A DNA stretch of 64,000 nt from Rhizobium sp. Root482 (GTDB taxonomy: Bacteria; Pseudomonadota; Alphaproteobacteria; Rhizobiales; Rhizobiaceae): NCBI RefSeq assembly GCF_001426565.1, contig NZ_LMFA01000021.1, positions 266,457 to 330,456 of the forward strand. The letters are read 5' to 3'. Each line of letters begins with the position of its first letter. Position 1 is the first letter of the stretch. The notes below the pieces were generated by a model. That model made no database searches, was not told the DNA's origin, and was given only the letters and a program-made list of their open reading frames with translations. Position numbers and translations under genes: made by a program. This document shows, piece by piece, positions 17,854 to 27,160 of the stretch.

Positions 17854-18099
17854 ATGGCCGCGCACGGTATTCCCCATTTCCAGAATGACGGCGGCCACGC
17901 CGTGATCGAGATCGGCGTGAAGGAATTCATGTGCACCGGCGCCTCCGTACCTTTCGATCATCCGCATATCTATATCGACATGGGCGACGACAACGAAAAG
18001 GTCTGCTCCTACTGCTCGACGCTCTACCGGTTCAATGAAAAGCTGCATGCCGACCAGACCTTGCCGGAAGGCTGCACCTTCAACGTCAGGGCGGCCTGA
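17854..18099 (+). CDS. CHCC-type zinc-finger protein
   Basis: This 81-residue protein matches the zf-CHCC family related to the mitochondrial complex I accessory subunit NDUFS6. The four zinc ligands are visible: Cys in EFMCTGA, His in PFDHPHIY, and the pair in VCSYCST. The ATG at 17854 is preceded by GGAGC; an ATG 18 bases upstream would add six residues. It is a small cytosolic zinc protein of unproven bacterial function. It is followed by the FAD monooxygenase after 17 bases. Confidence 0.85.
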   Translation: MAAHGIPHFQNDGGHAVIEIGVKEFMCTGASVPFDHPHIYIDMGDDNEKVCSYCSTLYRFNEKLHADQTLPEGCTFNVRAA

Positions 18100-18116
18100 C
18101 GGCTGGCTCTGCTGAC

Positions 18117-19259
18117 ATGACGCAATCGCGGTCCGTCGCCATTGCCGGGGCCGGCATCGCCGGTCTCACCGCCGCCCTGTCCTTCGCCCGCAAGGGTTTT
18201 GCCACCGATATTTTCGAGCGGGCGCCGGCCTTGAGCGAGGTGGGTGCCGGATTGCAACTGTCTCCCAATGCGACGCGCATTCTTGACCGGCTCGGGCTGC
18301 TTTCGCAGTTGGAGCGGGCGTGGAGCGAGCCGACCAGCATCGATCTCGTCTCCGGCACCTCGCTGCGCGCCCTCGCCTCGGTTCCTTCAGGCCCATTCGC
18401 GCGGCACCGCTGGGCGGCACCCTACGGCGTGCTCCATCGGGCGGATCTGCAACGCGTCCTGCTCGATGCCGTGAAGGCCGAACCGCTGTGCCGGCTGCAC
18501 CTCGGCGCGCCGATCGAGACATCCGGCGACCTTCCTTCTGCGGACAGGCCGCGGCTGACGATCGGCGCCGATGGCGTCTGGTCGGCCATGAGAAACCGCG
18601 TACAAGGATCTGGAAATGCGCGGTTTTCCGGAAACATCGCCTGGCGGCTGACGCTGCGGGAAGCCGACGCGCCGACGATTTTCGACGTATCGAAGGTAAC
18701 CGCCTATCTCGGCCCCGGCTGTCATCTCGTGGTCTATCCCTTGCGGAAATCCGGCCGGTTCAACCTGGTCGCCATTACTGCGGGACACGATACTGCCGAA
18801 CCGGCCGATACGTCGCTTGCGGATGTCCGCGCAAAACTGCTTGCCGCTTTTGAAGGCTGGCATCCGCGCCTCCTCGACTGCCTCAAGGGAGCGGTCGAGC
18901 CGACGATCTGGCCGCTCAATGAAGTCAGCGACGGTGCCTGGCACCAGGGCGAAAGCATCGTCCTGATCGGCGACGCGGCCCATGCGATGATGCCGTTTGC
19001 GGCCCAGGGCGCCGCCATGGCGATCGAGGACGGGTTCGAACTTGCCGCCTTCGTTGCCGACGGCCAGCCGCTTGCCGCCTTCGCGGCCCACCGCAAACGC
19101 CGAATCGCGAGAGTACGGGCACGCGGCGATTTCAACCGATTTGCCTATCACGCTCGTGGCCCCATCCGGCTTGGCCGCGATCTCGTCCTGTCGATGCGGC
19201 GGCCGGAAAGCCTGGCCGCCGATTTCGACTGGCTCTACGGCTATCAGCCGCGCGACTGA
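18117..19259 (+). CDS. FAD-dependent monooxygenase (salicylate-hydroxylase-like)
   Basis: This 380-residue class A flavoprotein monooxygenase has the FAD-binding GAGIAGLTAALSFARKG at about residues 11-27 with an ER pair (IFERAP) ending the beta-alpha-beta unit. The second FAD motif GDAAHAMMPFAAQGAAMAIED lies near residue 290. The IGADGVWSAMR motif sits between them. The substrate is unknown; class members hydroxylate aromatic acids or quinones. It lies 17 bases after the zinc-finger gene and converges with metC, whose stop is 2 bases away. Confidence 0.85.
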   Translation: MTQSRSVAIAGAGIAGLTAALSFARKGFATDIFERAPALSEVGAGLQLSPNATRILDRLGLLSQLERAWSEPTSIDLVSGTSLRALASVPSGPFARHRWAAPYGVLHRADLQRVLLDAVKAEPLCRLHLGAPIETSGDLPSADRPRLTIGADGVWSAMRNRVQGSGNARFSGNIAWRLTLREADAPTIFDVSKVTAYLGPGCHLVVYPLRKSGRFNLVAITAGHDTAEPADTSLADVRAKLLAAFEGWHPRLLDCLKGAVEPTIWPLNEVSDGAWHQGESIVLIGDAAHAMMPFAAQGAAMAIEDGFELAAFVADGQPLAAFAAHRKRRIARVRARGDFNRFAYHARGPIRLGRDLVLSMRRPESLAADFDWLYGYQPRD

Positions 19260-19261
19260 CC

Positions 19262-20452
19262 TCAGACGGCTGCCGCCGCCGCAAGGCCGGCCTCGATATC
19301 CCGGCGAATGTCCGCCACATCCTCGAGGCCGATCTGAAGGCGAATGACCGGGCCCTCGGTCGGCGCCTTGCAGATCCTGCGATCCGACAGGCCGACGTGC
19401 ACGGCAAGGCTCTCATAGCCGCCCCAGGAATAACCGAGCCCGAACAGGGACAGGGCATCGAGGAAGGCATGCGCCTTCGGCTTGAAGCGGTCGGGGCTTT
19501 CGGCTTTCAGGACAATCGAGAATATGCCGCTTGATCCGGTGAAATCGCGCTTCCAGAGAGCGTGTCCCGGAAAACTCGGCAAGGCAGGATGCAGAACCCG
19601 GGCCACATCCTCCCGCTGCTCCAGCCATCTCGCGATGGTCAAGGTGCTTTCCTGATGCCGGTCGAGGCGAACGCCCATGGTTCGCAGTCCGCGCAGGATC
19701 TGGTAGCTGTCATCAGGCGAACCGCAGACGCCGAGCGTGATATTGGTTTCCTGCAACTGCTCCCAATGGGCAGCGTTGGCCGAAACGGTGCCCATGAGGA
19801 TATCGGAATGACCGGAAGGATATTTCGTCGCCGCATGGATGGAAATATCGACGCCATGATCAAGCGGCTTGAAATAGAGCGGCGTCGCCCAGGTATTGTC
19901 CATGGTCACCACGCATCCGTGACGATGGGCCACGGCGGAAATCGCCGAAATATCCTGCATCTCGAATGTATTGGATCCGGGCGCCTCGGTATGGACGAGC
20001 CGGGTGTTCGGCTTGATCAGGCTTTCGATGCCGGCGCCGATCATCGGATCGTAGTAATCGACGCTCACACCCAGCCGCTTCAGCATCGTGTCGCAGAAAT
20101 GCCGCGTGGGAAAATAGACCGAATCGACGATTAGCGCGTGATCCCCGGCAGACAGGAAGCCGAGAAAGGGCACGGTGACGGCAGCAAGCCCCGAGGGCAC
20201 GAGAATGGTGCCGGCCGAGCCCTCCAGCGCGTTGATTGCTTCGCACAACGCATCGGTGGTCGGCGTGCCGCGCGTGCCATAGGTGTATTTCTGCTCCCGG
20301 GTCTCCATGGTCTTTGCGTTTGGAAACAGCACCGTGGAGGCATGTACGACGGGCGGATTCACGAATCCGTAATAGTCCGAAGGCGTGTGGCCGATATGGC
20401 TCAAACGCGTGTTCATGCCCGCCTTCGCGAGGAAATTCAGTTTATCATTCAT
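19262..20452 (-). CDS. metC: Cystathionine beta-lyase (PLP enzyme)
   Basis: This 396-residue PLP enzyme of the Cys/Met metabolism family cleaves cystathionine to homocysteine. It shows the family pattern: YTYGTRGTPTTDALCEAINALEG near the N-terminus, DNTWATPLYFKPLDHG, and the lysine motif ISIHAATKYPSGHSDILMG. The C-terminus has FGLGYSWGGYESL. The first ATG at 20450-20452 gives MNDKLNFLAKAG; an internal ATG 12 codons on is an alternative. It is divergent from aapJ, the arrangement known in Rhizobium leguminosarum. Confidence 0.93.
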   Translation of the reverse strand: MNDKLNFLAKAGMNTRLSHIGHTPSDYYGFVNPPVVHASTVLFPNAKTMETREQKYTYGTRGTPTTDALCEAINALEGSAGTILVPSGLAAVTVPFLGFLSAGDHALIVDSVYFPTRHFCDTMLKRLGVSVDYYDPMIGAGIESLIKPNTRLVHTEAPGSNTFEMQDISAISAVAHRHGCVVTMDNTWATPLYFKPLDHGVDISIHAATKYPSGHSDILMGTVSANAAHWEQLQETNITLGVCGSPDDSYQILRGLRTMGVRLDRHQESTLTIARWLEQREDVARVLHPALPSFPGHALWKRDFTGSSGIFSIVLKAESPDRFKPKAHAFLDALSLFGLGYSWGGYESLAVHVGLSDRRICKAPTEGPVIRLQIGLEDVADIRRDIEAGLAAAAAV

Positions 20453-20793
20453 GGGAAAATCCGTCCGGGAAACATCACCAGGCTGTTGTCGGCCGACGAT
20501 CGGAAACCGTCAAGAGGGTTGTTTCCAAGCGGGCGCAAAACATAAAAGATCGCGTTTGGCGTCTTTTTGATCAGAAAACCACGCATGACGGCGAAAAAAC
20601 GAGCAAAAAATGGCCGCCATCGATGAATTATGTCGTCCAATCCACAAAATCGGCGCAACGTCTTGACCCTGCGCTGTTTTGGGCATGAGATAGACGGCAC
20701 TCGCGCCAGGAGGGTGGCGGGGGCCGCGCCTGGCGCCCTGATCGGGCGGCATGTTCGGGACGAGAACAAAGATAACAGAAAAAGGTTCTAAAA
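20453..20793. other. metC-aapJ divergent intergenic region (341 bases)
   Basis: This gap holds the promoters for metC (leftward) and aapJ (rightward). Visible elements are an inverted repeat GGAAAC/GTTTCC at 20502-20526, a run of A-rich sequence at 20555-20620, and a promoter-like pair at 20663-20691. I looked for a SAM-II riboswitch before metC and a sigma-54 -24/-12 box before aapJ and saw no convincing match to either. Confidence 0.7.
20663..20691 (+). promoter_or_regulatory. Candidate sigma-70 promoter for aapJ
   Basis: CTTGAC-C with the hexamer TTGACC at 20663-20668 and TGAGAT at 20686-20691, spaced by 17 bases. The -35 is excellent for rhizobia and the -10 weak, which suggests an activator-dependent promoter. 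It lies about 100 bases upstream of the aapJ start. Confidence 0.35.
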
Positions 20794-21819
20794 ATGGCAA
20801 AAACGATTCTGACAGCGCTGATCGGCGCTGCCGTCATGGGGATTGGCGCACAGGCAGCATCCGCGGCTACGCTCGACGATGTCAAGGCAAAGGGCTTCCT
20901 GCAGTGCGGAGTCAATACAGGCCTGACCGGCTTTGCTGCGCCCGATGCTTCGGGCAACTGGAGCGGTTTCGACGTTGACTACTGCAAGGCCATTGCCGCA
21001 GCGATCTTCGGCGACGCGACCAAGGTGAAATATACGCCGACCTCTGCCAAGGACCGTTTTCCGGCGCTGCAGTCGGGCGAAGTGGACGTGCTCGCACGTA
21101 ACACGACCTGGACCATCAACCGCGACACGGCACTCGGCTTCAATTTCCGCCCCGTCAATTATTACGACGGCCAGGGCTTCATGGTCCGCAAGAGCCTGAA
21201 CGTGAAATCCGCACTCGAACTGTCCGGCGCCGCCGTTTGCGTCCAGACCGGCACGACGACGGAACTGAACCTGGCCGACTATTTCAAGGCCAACAATCTT
21301 CAGTACAATCCGGTCGTCTTTGAAAAGCTCGAAGAGGTTAACGCCGCCTATGACGCCGGCCGTTGCGACGTCTACACGACCGACCAGTCCGGCCTCTATT
21401 CGCTGCGCCTGACGCTGGCCGCACCGGACGATCACATGATCCTGCCGGAAATCATTTCCAAGGAGCCGCTTGGACCGGCCGTCCGCCAGGGCGACGACCA
21501 GTGGTTCGACATTGTCAGCTGGGTCCACTATGCGCTGGTCGGTGCTGAAGATTTCGGCATCACGACGGCCAATGTGGAAGAAATGAAGAAGTCCGCCAAC
21601 CCGGACATCCAGCGCTTCCTCGGCGTCGAGGCCGATACCAAGATTGGCACCGATCTCGGCCTGGACAATGACTGGGCCGTCAAGGTCATCAAGGCCGTCG
21701 GCAATTACGGCGAAATCTTCGACCGCAATATCGGCGCCAGCAGCCCGCTGAAGATCGAACGCGGCCTCAATGCGCTGTGGAGCAAGGGCGGCATTCAGTA
21801 CGCTCCTCCGGTCCGCTAA
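20794..21819 (+). CDS. aapJ: General L-amino-acid ABC transporter, periplasmic binding protein
   Basis: This 341-residue solute-binding protein of family 3 has a signal peptide (MAKTILTALIGAAVMGIG, cleavage after ASA). Mature features include LDDVKAKGFLQCGVNTGL and GFDVDYCKAIAAAIFGD, the polar amino-acid binding fold. AapJ captures a broad range of L-amino acids in the periplasm and delivers them to AapQM. It has a good AAAGG-type site upstream. It is followed by a stable hairpin and then aapQ. The divergent metC neighbour supports the name. Confidence 0.96.
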   Translation: MAKTILTALIGAAVMGIGAQAASAATLDDVKAKGFLQCGVNTGLTGFAAPDASGNWSGFDVDYCKAIAAAIFGDATKVKYTPTSAKDRFPALQSGEVDVLARNTTWTINRDTALGFNFRPVNYYDGQGFMVRKSLNVKSALELSGAAVCVQTGTTTELNLADYFKANNLQYNPVVFEKLEEVNAAYDAGRCDVYTTDQSGLYSLRLTLAAPDDHMILPEIISKEPLGPAVRQGDDQWFDIVSWVHYALVGAEDFGITTANVEEMKKSANPDIQRFLGVEADTKIGTDLGLDNDWAVKVIKAVGNYGEIFDRNIGASSPLKIERGLNALWSKGGIQYAPPVR

Positions 21820-21833
21820 GACCGCTTGACGAC

Positions 21834-21861
21834 GGAGAAAGCGGCTTTGGCCGCTTTCTCC
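21834..21861 (+). other. Intercistronic hairpin between aapJ and aapQ
   Basis: GGAGAAAGCGGC (21834-21845) and GCCGCTTTCTCC (21850-21861) form a perfect 12-bp stem with a TTTG tetraloop, 14 bases after the aapJ stop. The downstream TTACAAAAA is not a T tract. It is likely an mRNA-stabilising or partial termination hairpin that keeps AapJ in excess over the permease. Confidence 0.7.
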
Positions 21862-21916
21862 TTACAAAAATAAGTATCGCTCGAAACAGGGCGAACAGGG
21901 GAATAAGAGGCTCTGA

Positions 21917-23110
21917 ATGACAGTTGACGCCACCATTGCGCGCGGCAAGGACAAGCCGTCAGGCTCAATTTTAAACGACCCGAAAGTCCGCGGCATCATC
22001 TACCAGGCGATCACGCTGATCCTGCTCGCGGCCTTCGTATACTGGGTCGCTTCGAACACCGTCGAAAATCTCAGGCGCGCCAATATCGCCTCGGGCTATG
22101 ATTTCCTGAACGGACGCGCCGGCTTCGATGTCGGCCAGTCGCTGATCGCCTTCACGAGCGATTCCACCTATGGGCGGGCGCTTTTCGTCGGCTTCTTCAA
22201 TACGATTCTGGTCGCCGTCACCGGCATCATCACCGCGACGATCATCGGCTTCCTGGTCGGCATCGGCCGACTGTCGAAAAACTGGTTGATTGCCAAGCTA
22301 TCGCTTGTCTATGTCGAGGTGTTTCGCAATATCCCGCCGTTGCTCGTGATCTTCTTCTGGTATTCCGGCGTTCTCGCCGTCCTGCCGCATCCGCGCGATT
22401 CGCTGCATCTGCCGATGGATATCTATGTGAACAATCGCGGATTGGCGTTTCCCAGTCCCGTCTTCAACGCCAATTCGCAGTACACGCTCTACGCATTGAT
22501 CGTCGCGGTGATCGCCAGCATCGCGATCGCGCAGTTTGCCCGCAAACGGCAGATGGAAACCGGACAGCGGTTCCCGCTTCTCTGGACCGTGCTTGGCCTG
22601 CTCATCGGCCTGCCGCTCCTCACCTTCTTCGTTACCGGCATGCCGATCTCCTTCGACATCCCGGTCGCCGGAAAATTCAACCTGACCGGCGGCATGGTCG
22701 TTGGCCCGGAATTCCTGTCGCTTTATCTGGCGCTGTCCTTCTACACCGCCGCCTTCATTGCAGAGATCGTGCGCGCCGGCATCCGCGGCGTAAGCCACGG
22801 CCAGTCGGAGGCCGCCCATGCCCTGGGCGTCCGCCCTGGCTTGACAACGCGCCTCGTGGTCGTGCCGCAGGCGCTGCGCATCATCATTCCGCCGCTGACC
22901 AGCCAGTATCTCAACCTCACGAAGAACTCGTCACTGGCCATCGCGATCGGCTATGCCGACCTCGTCGCGGTCGGCGGAACCATTCTCAACCAGACCGGCC
23001 AGGCGGTTGAAATCGTCAGCATCTGGATCGTCGTCTATCTGACGCTCAGCCTGACGACCTCGCTGCTCATGAACTGGTTCAACGCCAAGATGGCACTGGT
23101 GGAGAGATAA
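21917..23110 (+). CDS. aapQ: General L-amino-acid ABC transporter permease AapQ
   Basis: This 397-residue inner-membrane permease belongs to the HisM/GlnP family but is longer because of an extra periplasmic/loop region between membrane segments (about 170-270), as in Aap and Bra transporters. The FNTILVAVTGIITATIIGF segment starts the permease domain. The EAA loop is seen in GVSHGQSEAAHALGVRPG followed by RLVVVPQALRIIIPPL. It partners with AapM, 3 bases downstream, and AapP. Confidence 0.95.
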   Translation: MTVDATIARGKDKPSGSILNDPKVRGIIYQAITLILLAAFVYWVASNTVENLRRANIASGYDFLNGRAGFDVGQSLIAFTSDSTYGRALFVGFFNTILVAVTGIITATIIGFLVGIGRLSKNWLIAKLSLVYVEVFRNIPPLLVIFFWYSGVLAVLPHPRDSLHLPMDIYVNNRGLAFPSPVFNANSQYTLYALIVAVIASIAIAQFARKRQMETGQRFPLLWTVLGLLIGLPLLTFFVTGMPISFDIPVAGKFNLTGGMVVGPEFLSLYLALSFYTAAFIAEIVRAGIRGVSHGQSEAAHALGVRPGLTTRLVVVPQALRIIIPPLTSQYLNLTKNSSLAIAIGYADLVAVGGTILNQTGQAVEIVSIWIVVYLTLSLTTSLLMNWFNAKMALVER

Positions 23111-23113
23111 GCC

Positions 23114-24274
23114 ATGAGCACATATCCAACCCAATTCGTTCGCAGCAGCATGCTGGAGCCGTCCACTCCCCCGACACTTGAAAAAGGCTATATTGCCTGG
23201 GCCCGCAAAAACCTGTTCGCCACACCGTCGGACGCCGTTTTGACAATCCTGGCGCTGCTGCTGCTTGCCTGGTTCCTACCGCCGGTCATCAACTGGCTGT
23301 TCATTAACGCATCCTGGACGGGGGGCGGCCGCGGCGTTTGCGCAACGGTCGCACAGGGCGGTTCACAGCCGGAAAACTGGACCGGCGCATGCTGGGCCTT
23401 TGTCGGCGCCAAGTTCGACCAGTTCCTCTTCGGCCGGTATCCGGTGGAGGAACGCTGGCGCCCGGCGCTCGTGGGCATTCTGTTCGTCGCCCTGCTCGTT
23501 CCGATGCTCATCCCGAAAATTCCCTACAAGGGATGGAATGCCATCCTCCTGTTCGGCGTCCTGCCGATCGTGGCCTTCTTCCTGCTCATCGGCGGCATGT
23601 TCCTCGGCCTGGAATATGTGGAGACCCCGCTCTGGGGCGGCCTGATGGTGACGCTCATTCTGTCCTTTGTCGGGATCGCGGTGTCGCTGCCGCTCGGTAT
23701 CGCGCTGGCGCTCGGGCGACGATCGACCATGCCGGTGATCCGGCTGTTCTGCACGATCTTCATCGAGATCGTCCGCGGCATTCCGCTGATTACCGTGCTG
23801 TTCATGGCCAGCGTCATGCTTCCCTTGTTCCTGCCGCAAGGCATGACGGTCGACAAATTCCTTCGGGCGCTGATCGGCGTGTCGATGTTTGCCTCGGCCT
23901 ATATGGCTGAAGTTATCCGGGGCGGATTGCAGGCCATCCCCAAAGGCCAGGCGGAAGGTGCCGATTCGCTGGGCCTGAGCTATTGGCAGAAGATGCGGCT
24001 GATCATCCTGCCGCAGGCTCTGAAACTGGTCATCCCGGGCATCGTCAACACCTTTATCGGCCTGTTCAAGGATACGTCGCTGGTTTCCATCATCGGCATG
24101 TTCGACCTGCTCGGCATCGTTCGCCAGAACTTTTCCGACGCCAATTGGGCCTCCCCGGTGACGCCGCTGTCGGGTCTGGTCTTTGCCGGTTTCACTTTCT
24201 GGCTTTTCTGCTTCGGCATGTCGCGCTATTCAGGGTTCATGGAACGAAAGCTCGACAAGGGCCACAAACGATAA
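23114..24274 (+). CDS. aapM: General L-amino-acid ABC transporter permease AapM
   Basis: This 386-residue permease is paralogous to AapQ. An N-terminal membrane helix ([20 protein letters not shown]) precedes a periplasmic segment with two Cys residues (VCATVAQGG and WTGACW). The core permease domain starts near residue 170. The EAA motif is [18 protein letters not shown], followed by [16 protein letters not shown]. It is followed by aapP after 18 bases. Confidence 0.95.
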   Translation: MSTYPTQFVRSSMLEPSTPPTLEKGYIAWARKNLFATPSDAVLTILALLLLAWFLPPVINWLFINASWTGGGRGVCATVAQGGSQPENWTGACWAFVGAKFDQFLFGRYPVEERWRPALVGILFVALLVPMLIPKIPYKGWNAILLFGVLPIVAFFLLIGGMFLGLEYVETPLWGGLMVTLILSFVGIAVSLPLGIALALGRRSTMPVIRLFCTIFIEIVRGIPLITVLFMASVMLPLFLPQGMTVDKFLRALIGVSMFASAYMAEVIRGGLQAIPKGQAEGADSLGLSYWQKMRLIILPQALKLVIPGIVNTFIGLFKDTSLVSIIGMFDLLGIVRQNFSDANWASPVTPLSGLVFAGFTFWLFCFGMSRYSGFMERKLDKGHKR

Positions 24275-24292
24275 AATATAAGGGGAAAACTC

Positions 24293-25069
24293 ATGGCAAA
24301 CGAAGCCACGCCGCTAAAAGTCGAAGTGTCGTCCACCGACGTCGCCGTTGAAATCGTCAACATGAACAAGTGGTACGGAGACTTCCATGTTCTGCGCGAT
24401 ATCAATCTCAAGGTCATGCGCGGTGAGCGGATCGTCGTCGCCGGCCCTTCCGGCTCCGGAAAATCGACCATGATCCGATGCATCAACCGTCTGGAAGAAC
24501 ACCAGAAAGGCAAGATCCTCGTCGATGGCATCGAGCTTACCAACGACCTGAAGAAGATCGACGAAGTGCGCCGCGAAGTTGGAATGGTGTTCCAGCACTT
24601 CAACCTCTTCCCGCATCTGACGATCCTGGAAAACTGCACGCTGGCGCCGATCTGGGTGCGCAAGATGCCGAAGAAGCAGGCCGACGAAGTCGCCATGCAC
24701 TTCCTCACGCGGGTAAAAATCCCCGAACAGGCCCATAAATATCCGGGCCAGCTTTCCGGCGGCCAGCAGCAGCGCGTGGCGATCGCCCGCTCGCTCTGCA
24801 TGAATCCGCGCGTCATGCTGTTCGACGAGCCGACATCGGCGCTCGACCCGGAAATGATCAAGGAAGTGCTCGACACCATGGTCGGTCTTGCCGAAGAAGG
24901 CATGACGATGGTGTGCGTCACCCATGAAATGGGCTTTGCCCGCCAGGTGGCGAACCGCGTCATCTTCATGGACCAGGGCCAGATCGTCGAGCAGAACGAG
25001 CCGGCCGCCTTCTTCGACAATCCGCAGCACGAGCGCACCAAGCTGTTCCTCAGCCAGATCCTGCACTAG
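24293..25069 (+). CDS. aapP: General L-amino-acid ABC transporter ATP-binding protein
   Basis: This 258-residue ATPase powers the Aap transporter. Walker [10 protein letters not shown] is at residues 51-59, the ABC signature LSGGQQQR lies near residue 157, and Walker B with the catalytic Glu is [14 protein letters not shown]. The switch His is in [11 protein letters not shown]. It begins with [14 protein letters not shown] and is the last gene of the aapJQMP operon, with a strong terminator 23 bases downstream. Confidence 0.96.
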   Translation: MANEATPLKVEVSSTDVAVEIVNMNKWYGDFHVLRDINLKVMRGERIVVAGPSGSGKSTMIRCINRLEEHQKGKILVDGIELTNDLKKIDEVRREVGMVFQHFNLFPHLTILENCTLAPIWVRKMPKKQADEVAMHFLTRVKIPEQAHKYPGQLSGGQQQRVAIARSLCMNPRVMLFDEPTSALDPEMIKEVLDTMVGLAEEGMTMVCVTHEMGFARQVANRVIFMDQGQIVEQNEPAAFFDNPQHERTKLFLSQILH

Positions 25070-25091
25070 GCGCTGTCGCCATGATCAAAGG

Positions 25092-25128
25092 ACAGGCCCA
25101 CCATATTCGTGGTGGGCCTGTTTCATTT
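25092..25128 (+). terminator. Terminator of the aapJQMP operon
   Basis: ACAGGCCCACCA (25092-25103) and TGGTGGGCCTGT (25110-25121) make a perfect 12-bp stem with a 6-base loop, followed by TTCATTT on the plus strand. It lies 22 bases after the aapP stop. Confidence 0.85.
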
Positions 25129-25197
25129 CGACTTGATTATTTCGGCAAAGAGTTTTCGCTACCGGTCATACAGACTGCGGCGAAGGCGCATTGGCGC

Positions 25198-25476
25198 TCA
25201 GCGCAGGGTTCCGCCGTCGATCACCGCGCGTGCCTTCCTCGCCAGCGGATGGTCCGGATGGCGACGGATGAAGCGTTCATAAGCCTCGCGCGTGCCTTTC
25301 TTTACGACGCCGTCATATTCGGACTGCACGGCCGCTTCGACATCCGGCCCCGGCGCCATGATGCCGCCGGTTCCTTCCGGTGCCTGCGTTGCGGAAGCAG
25401 GGCCACTTATCACACCTGAAAAAGCGGCCGCCAGAAACACGAAAAATGACCAGGGCCTGCGAATATCGATCTGCAT
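25198..25476 (-). CDS. Small exported protein of unknown function
   Basis: This 92-residue protein has a signal peptide (basic MQIDIRRPW, hydrophobic FFVFLAAAFSGVISG, cleavage after ASA). The mature part has VEAAVQSEYDGVVKKGTREAYERFIRRHPDHPLARKARAVID, a short helical-repeat-like segment of the kind seen in TPR or Sel1-type proteins (xxRFIxRHPxHPLAxxAR). The function is unknown. It is divergent from the M10 metalloprotease. Confidence 0.65.
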   Translation of the reverse strand: MQIDIRRPWSFFVFLAAAFSGVISGPASATQAPEGTGGIMAPGPDVEAAVQSEYDGVVKKGTREAYERFIRRHPDHPLARKARAVIDGGTLR

Positions 25477-25516
25477 GTCACCATCTTTTCAGCTTCGGGA
25501 AACTTTGTCATATTAG

Positions 25517-25532
25517 ACTATCTTGAGATAGT
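25517..25532. promoter_or_regulatory. Perfect palindrome upstream of the M10 metalloprotease
   Basis: ACTATCT-TG-AGATAGT is a 16-base palindrome with 7-base arms, in the 150-base gap between two divergent genes. It lies 95 bases before the metalloprotease start and 41 bases before the start of the small exported protein. The shape fits a dimeric repressor site controlling one or both genes; the regulator is unknown. Confidence 0.45.
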
Positions 25533-25626
25533 ATTCTGCTTATAGAAACAATTGCGCATTCTAAAAATTCGATGTCGCGATGGAACCGACCGCGCGCATT
25601 GCCTTCCCCTAACAAGAGAAAAATCG

Positions 25627-27144
25627 ATGACCGGCATCAACAAGACGTCCAAAACCATTTTCGATACAACCAACCCGCTGATCGACGGCGTTATCTCCGG
25701 CTATGCTTGGAACGGCACCAGCATCACCTATGCTTTTCCCACCCTCACCAGCAGCTATACCTACACTACCGAGACGAGCAATAATTTCGCCGCCATTTCG
25801 ACGGCGCAAAAGAATGCGGCGCTGTTTGCCATGGAGCAATCCTTCGGAACCGCCGCCAATGACGGCTTTTCCGTCGAAGGCTTCACGAAAATATCTTTCT
25901 CGCTTGGGAGCACGACCACCGCAAATCTCCGCTTTGCCCAATCGGATGCGGCAACGCCGACGGCCTACGCCTATTATCCGGGCTCCTTCGATGCAGCAGG
26001 CGACATCTGGTTCAGTACCCAATATGCCGGTACCGTAAACGATTACCGCACACCGGTCGCCGGCAATTATGCCTGGCATACGCTCATCCACGAACTGGGC
26101 CATGCGCTTGGCCTGAAGCACGGGCATCAAACGGATACATTCGGTGCAATTCCGGCCAAATACAATTCCGTAGAATATACGGTGATGACCTATCACAGCT
26201 TTGTAGGTGATGACGGAAGCGGCTACAAATATGAGCAATTCGGCGCGCCGCAAAGCTTCATGATGGCCGATATCGCCGCCCTTCAGCATATGTACGGCGC
26301 CGATTACACGACCAATAGCGGCAATACGGTCTATAAGTGGACGCCGACCAGCGGCAATACCGTGGTAGACGGCGATATCGCGATCGCAGCCGGCGCCAAC
26401 CGGATTTTTGCGACCATCTGGGACGGGGGCGGCGTCGATACATTCGACTTGAGGGCCTATGCCACGGCCATTACCATCGACCTCCGCCCCGGTCGCTATT
26501 CGACGTTCAGCGATGACCAGCTCGCCTATCTGGGCGGGGGCGGCAACGATGGTTATGCGCGCGGCAATATCTTCAACGCGCTCCTCTACCAGGGCAATAC
26601 GCAATCGCTGATCGAAAATGTCCGCGGCGGATCCGCCAGCGACAAGATCACCGGCAACGAGGTTTCCAATTCGCTTTATGGCTATAACGGCAATGACCGA
26701 CTGTATGGGCTCGAAGGCGATGACTATCTCCTTGGCGGGGAAGGAAACGACATGGTAAGCGGCAATGTCGGCAAAGACCGGGTCTATGGCGGCTTAGGCG
26801 CGGATGATCTCTATGGAGGAGCGGATGCCGATAATTTCATCTTCTCCAAAATAGGAGACTCGACGGCCTCCTCTACCGGTCGAGACACCATCTTTGATTT
26901 TTCCGGAACGGCGGGCGACCGGATCGATCTTTCCCGTATCGATGCCAGCACGAAGACCGCAGGCAACCAGGCGTTCAGCTTCATCGGCACCGGCGTCTTT
27001 ACCGGAACGGCCGGCGAGTTGCGCTATGTGAAGGCGGCATCCGACACCTATGTCTATGGCGATGTCAATGGCGACAAGAAGATAGACATCGCGATCCATC
27101 TCGACGATGCGATGACGCTATCGAAGGGCTATTTCATTCTTTAG
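25627..27144 (+). CDS. Serralysin-type M10 metalloprotease with RTX repeats
   Basis: This 505-residue protein has the zincin motif HELGHALGLKH at 155-165 (ligands H155, H159, H165, catalytic E156) and a Met-turn in VMTYHSF near residue 198. That is the metzincin pattern of serralysins. The C-terminal half is a beta-roll of RTX nonapeptides (for example GYNGNDRLYGLEGDDYLLGG) typical of type I secreted proteins. There is no N-terminal signal peptide, as expected for that route. The start at 25627 (MTGINKTSK) has AGAGAAA upstream. No type I secretion genes are in the window. Serralysin precursors normally self-cleave an N-terminal propeptide. Confidence 0.88.
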   Translation: MTGINKTSKTIFDTTNPLIDGVISGYAWNGTSITYAFPTLTSSYTYTTETSNNFAAISTAQKNAALFAMEQSFGTAANDGFSVEGFTKISFSLGSTTTANLRFAQSDAATPTAYAYYPGSFDAAGDIWFSTQYAGTVNDYRTPVAGNYAWHTLIHELGHALGLKHGHQTDTFGAIPAKYNSVEYTVMTYHSFVGDDGSGYKYEQFGAPQSFMMADIAALQHMYGADYTTNSGNTVYKWTPTSGNTVVDGDIAIAAGANRIFATIWDGGGVDTFDLRAYATAITIDLRPGRYSTFSDDQLAYLGGGGNDGYARGNIFNALLYQGNTQSLIENVRGGSASDKITGNEVSNSLYGYNGNDRLYGLEGDDYLLGGEGNDMVSGNVGKDRVYGGLGADDLYGGADADNFIFSKIGDSTASSTGRDTIFDFSGTAGDRIDLSRIDASTKTAGNQAFSFIGTGVFTGTAGELRYVKAASDTYVYGDVNGDKKIDIAIHLDDAMTLSKGYFIL

Positions 27145-27160
27145 TTCGCATGCCGAGACG

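Noticed and set aside
20453..20793. SAM-II riboswitch before metC or a sigma-54 promoter before aapJ
   Set aside because: I looked for the SAM-II pseudoknot pattern and for a GG-N10-GC -24/-12 element and saw no convincing match.
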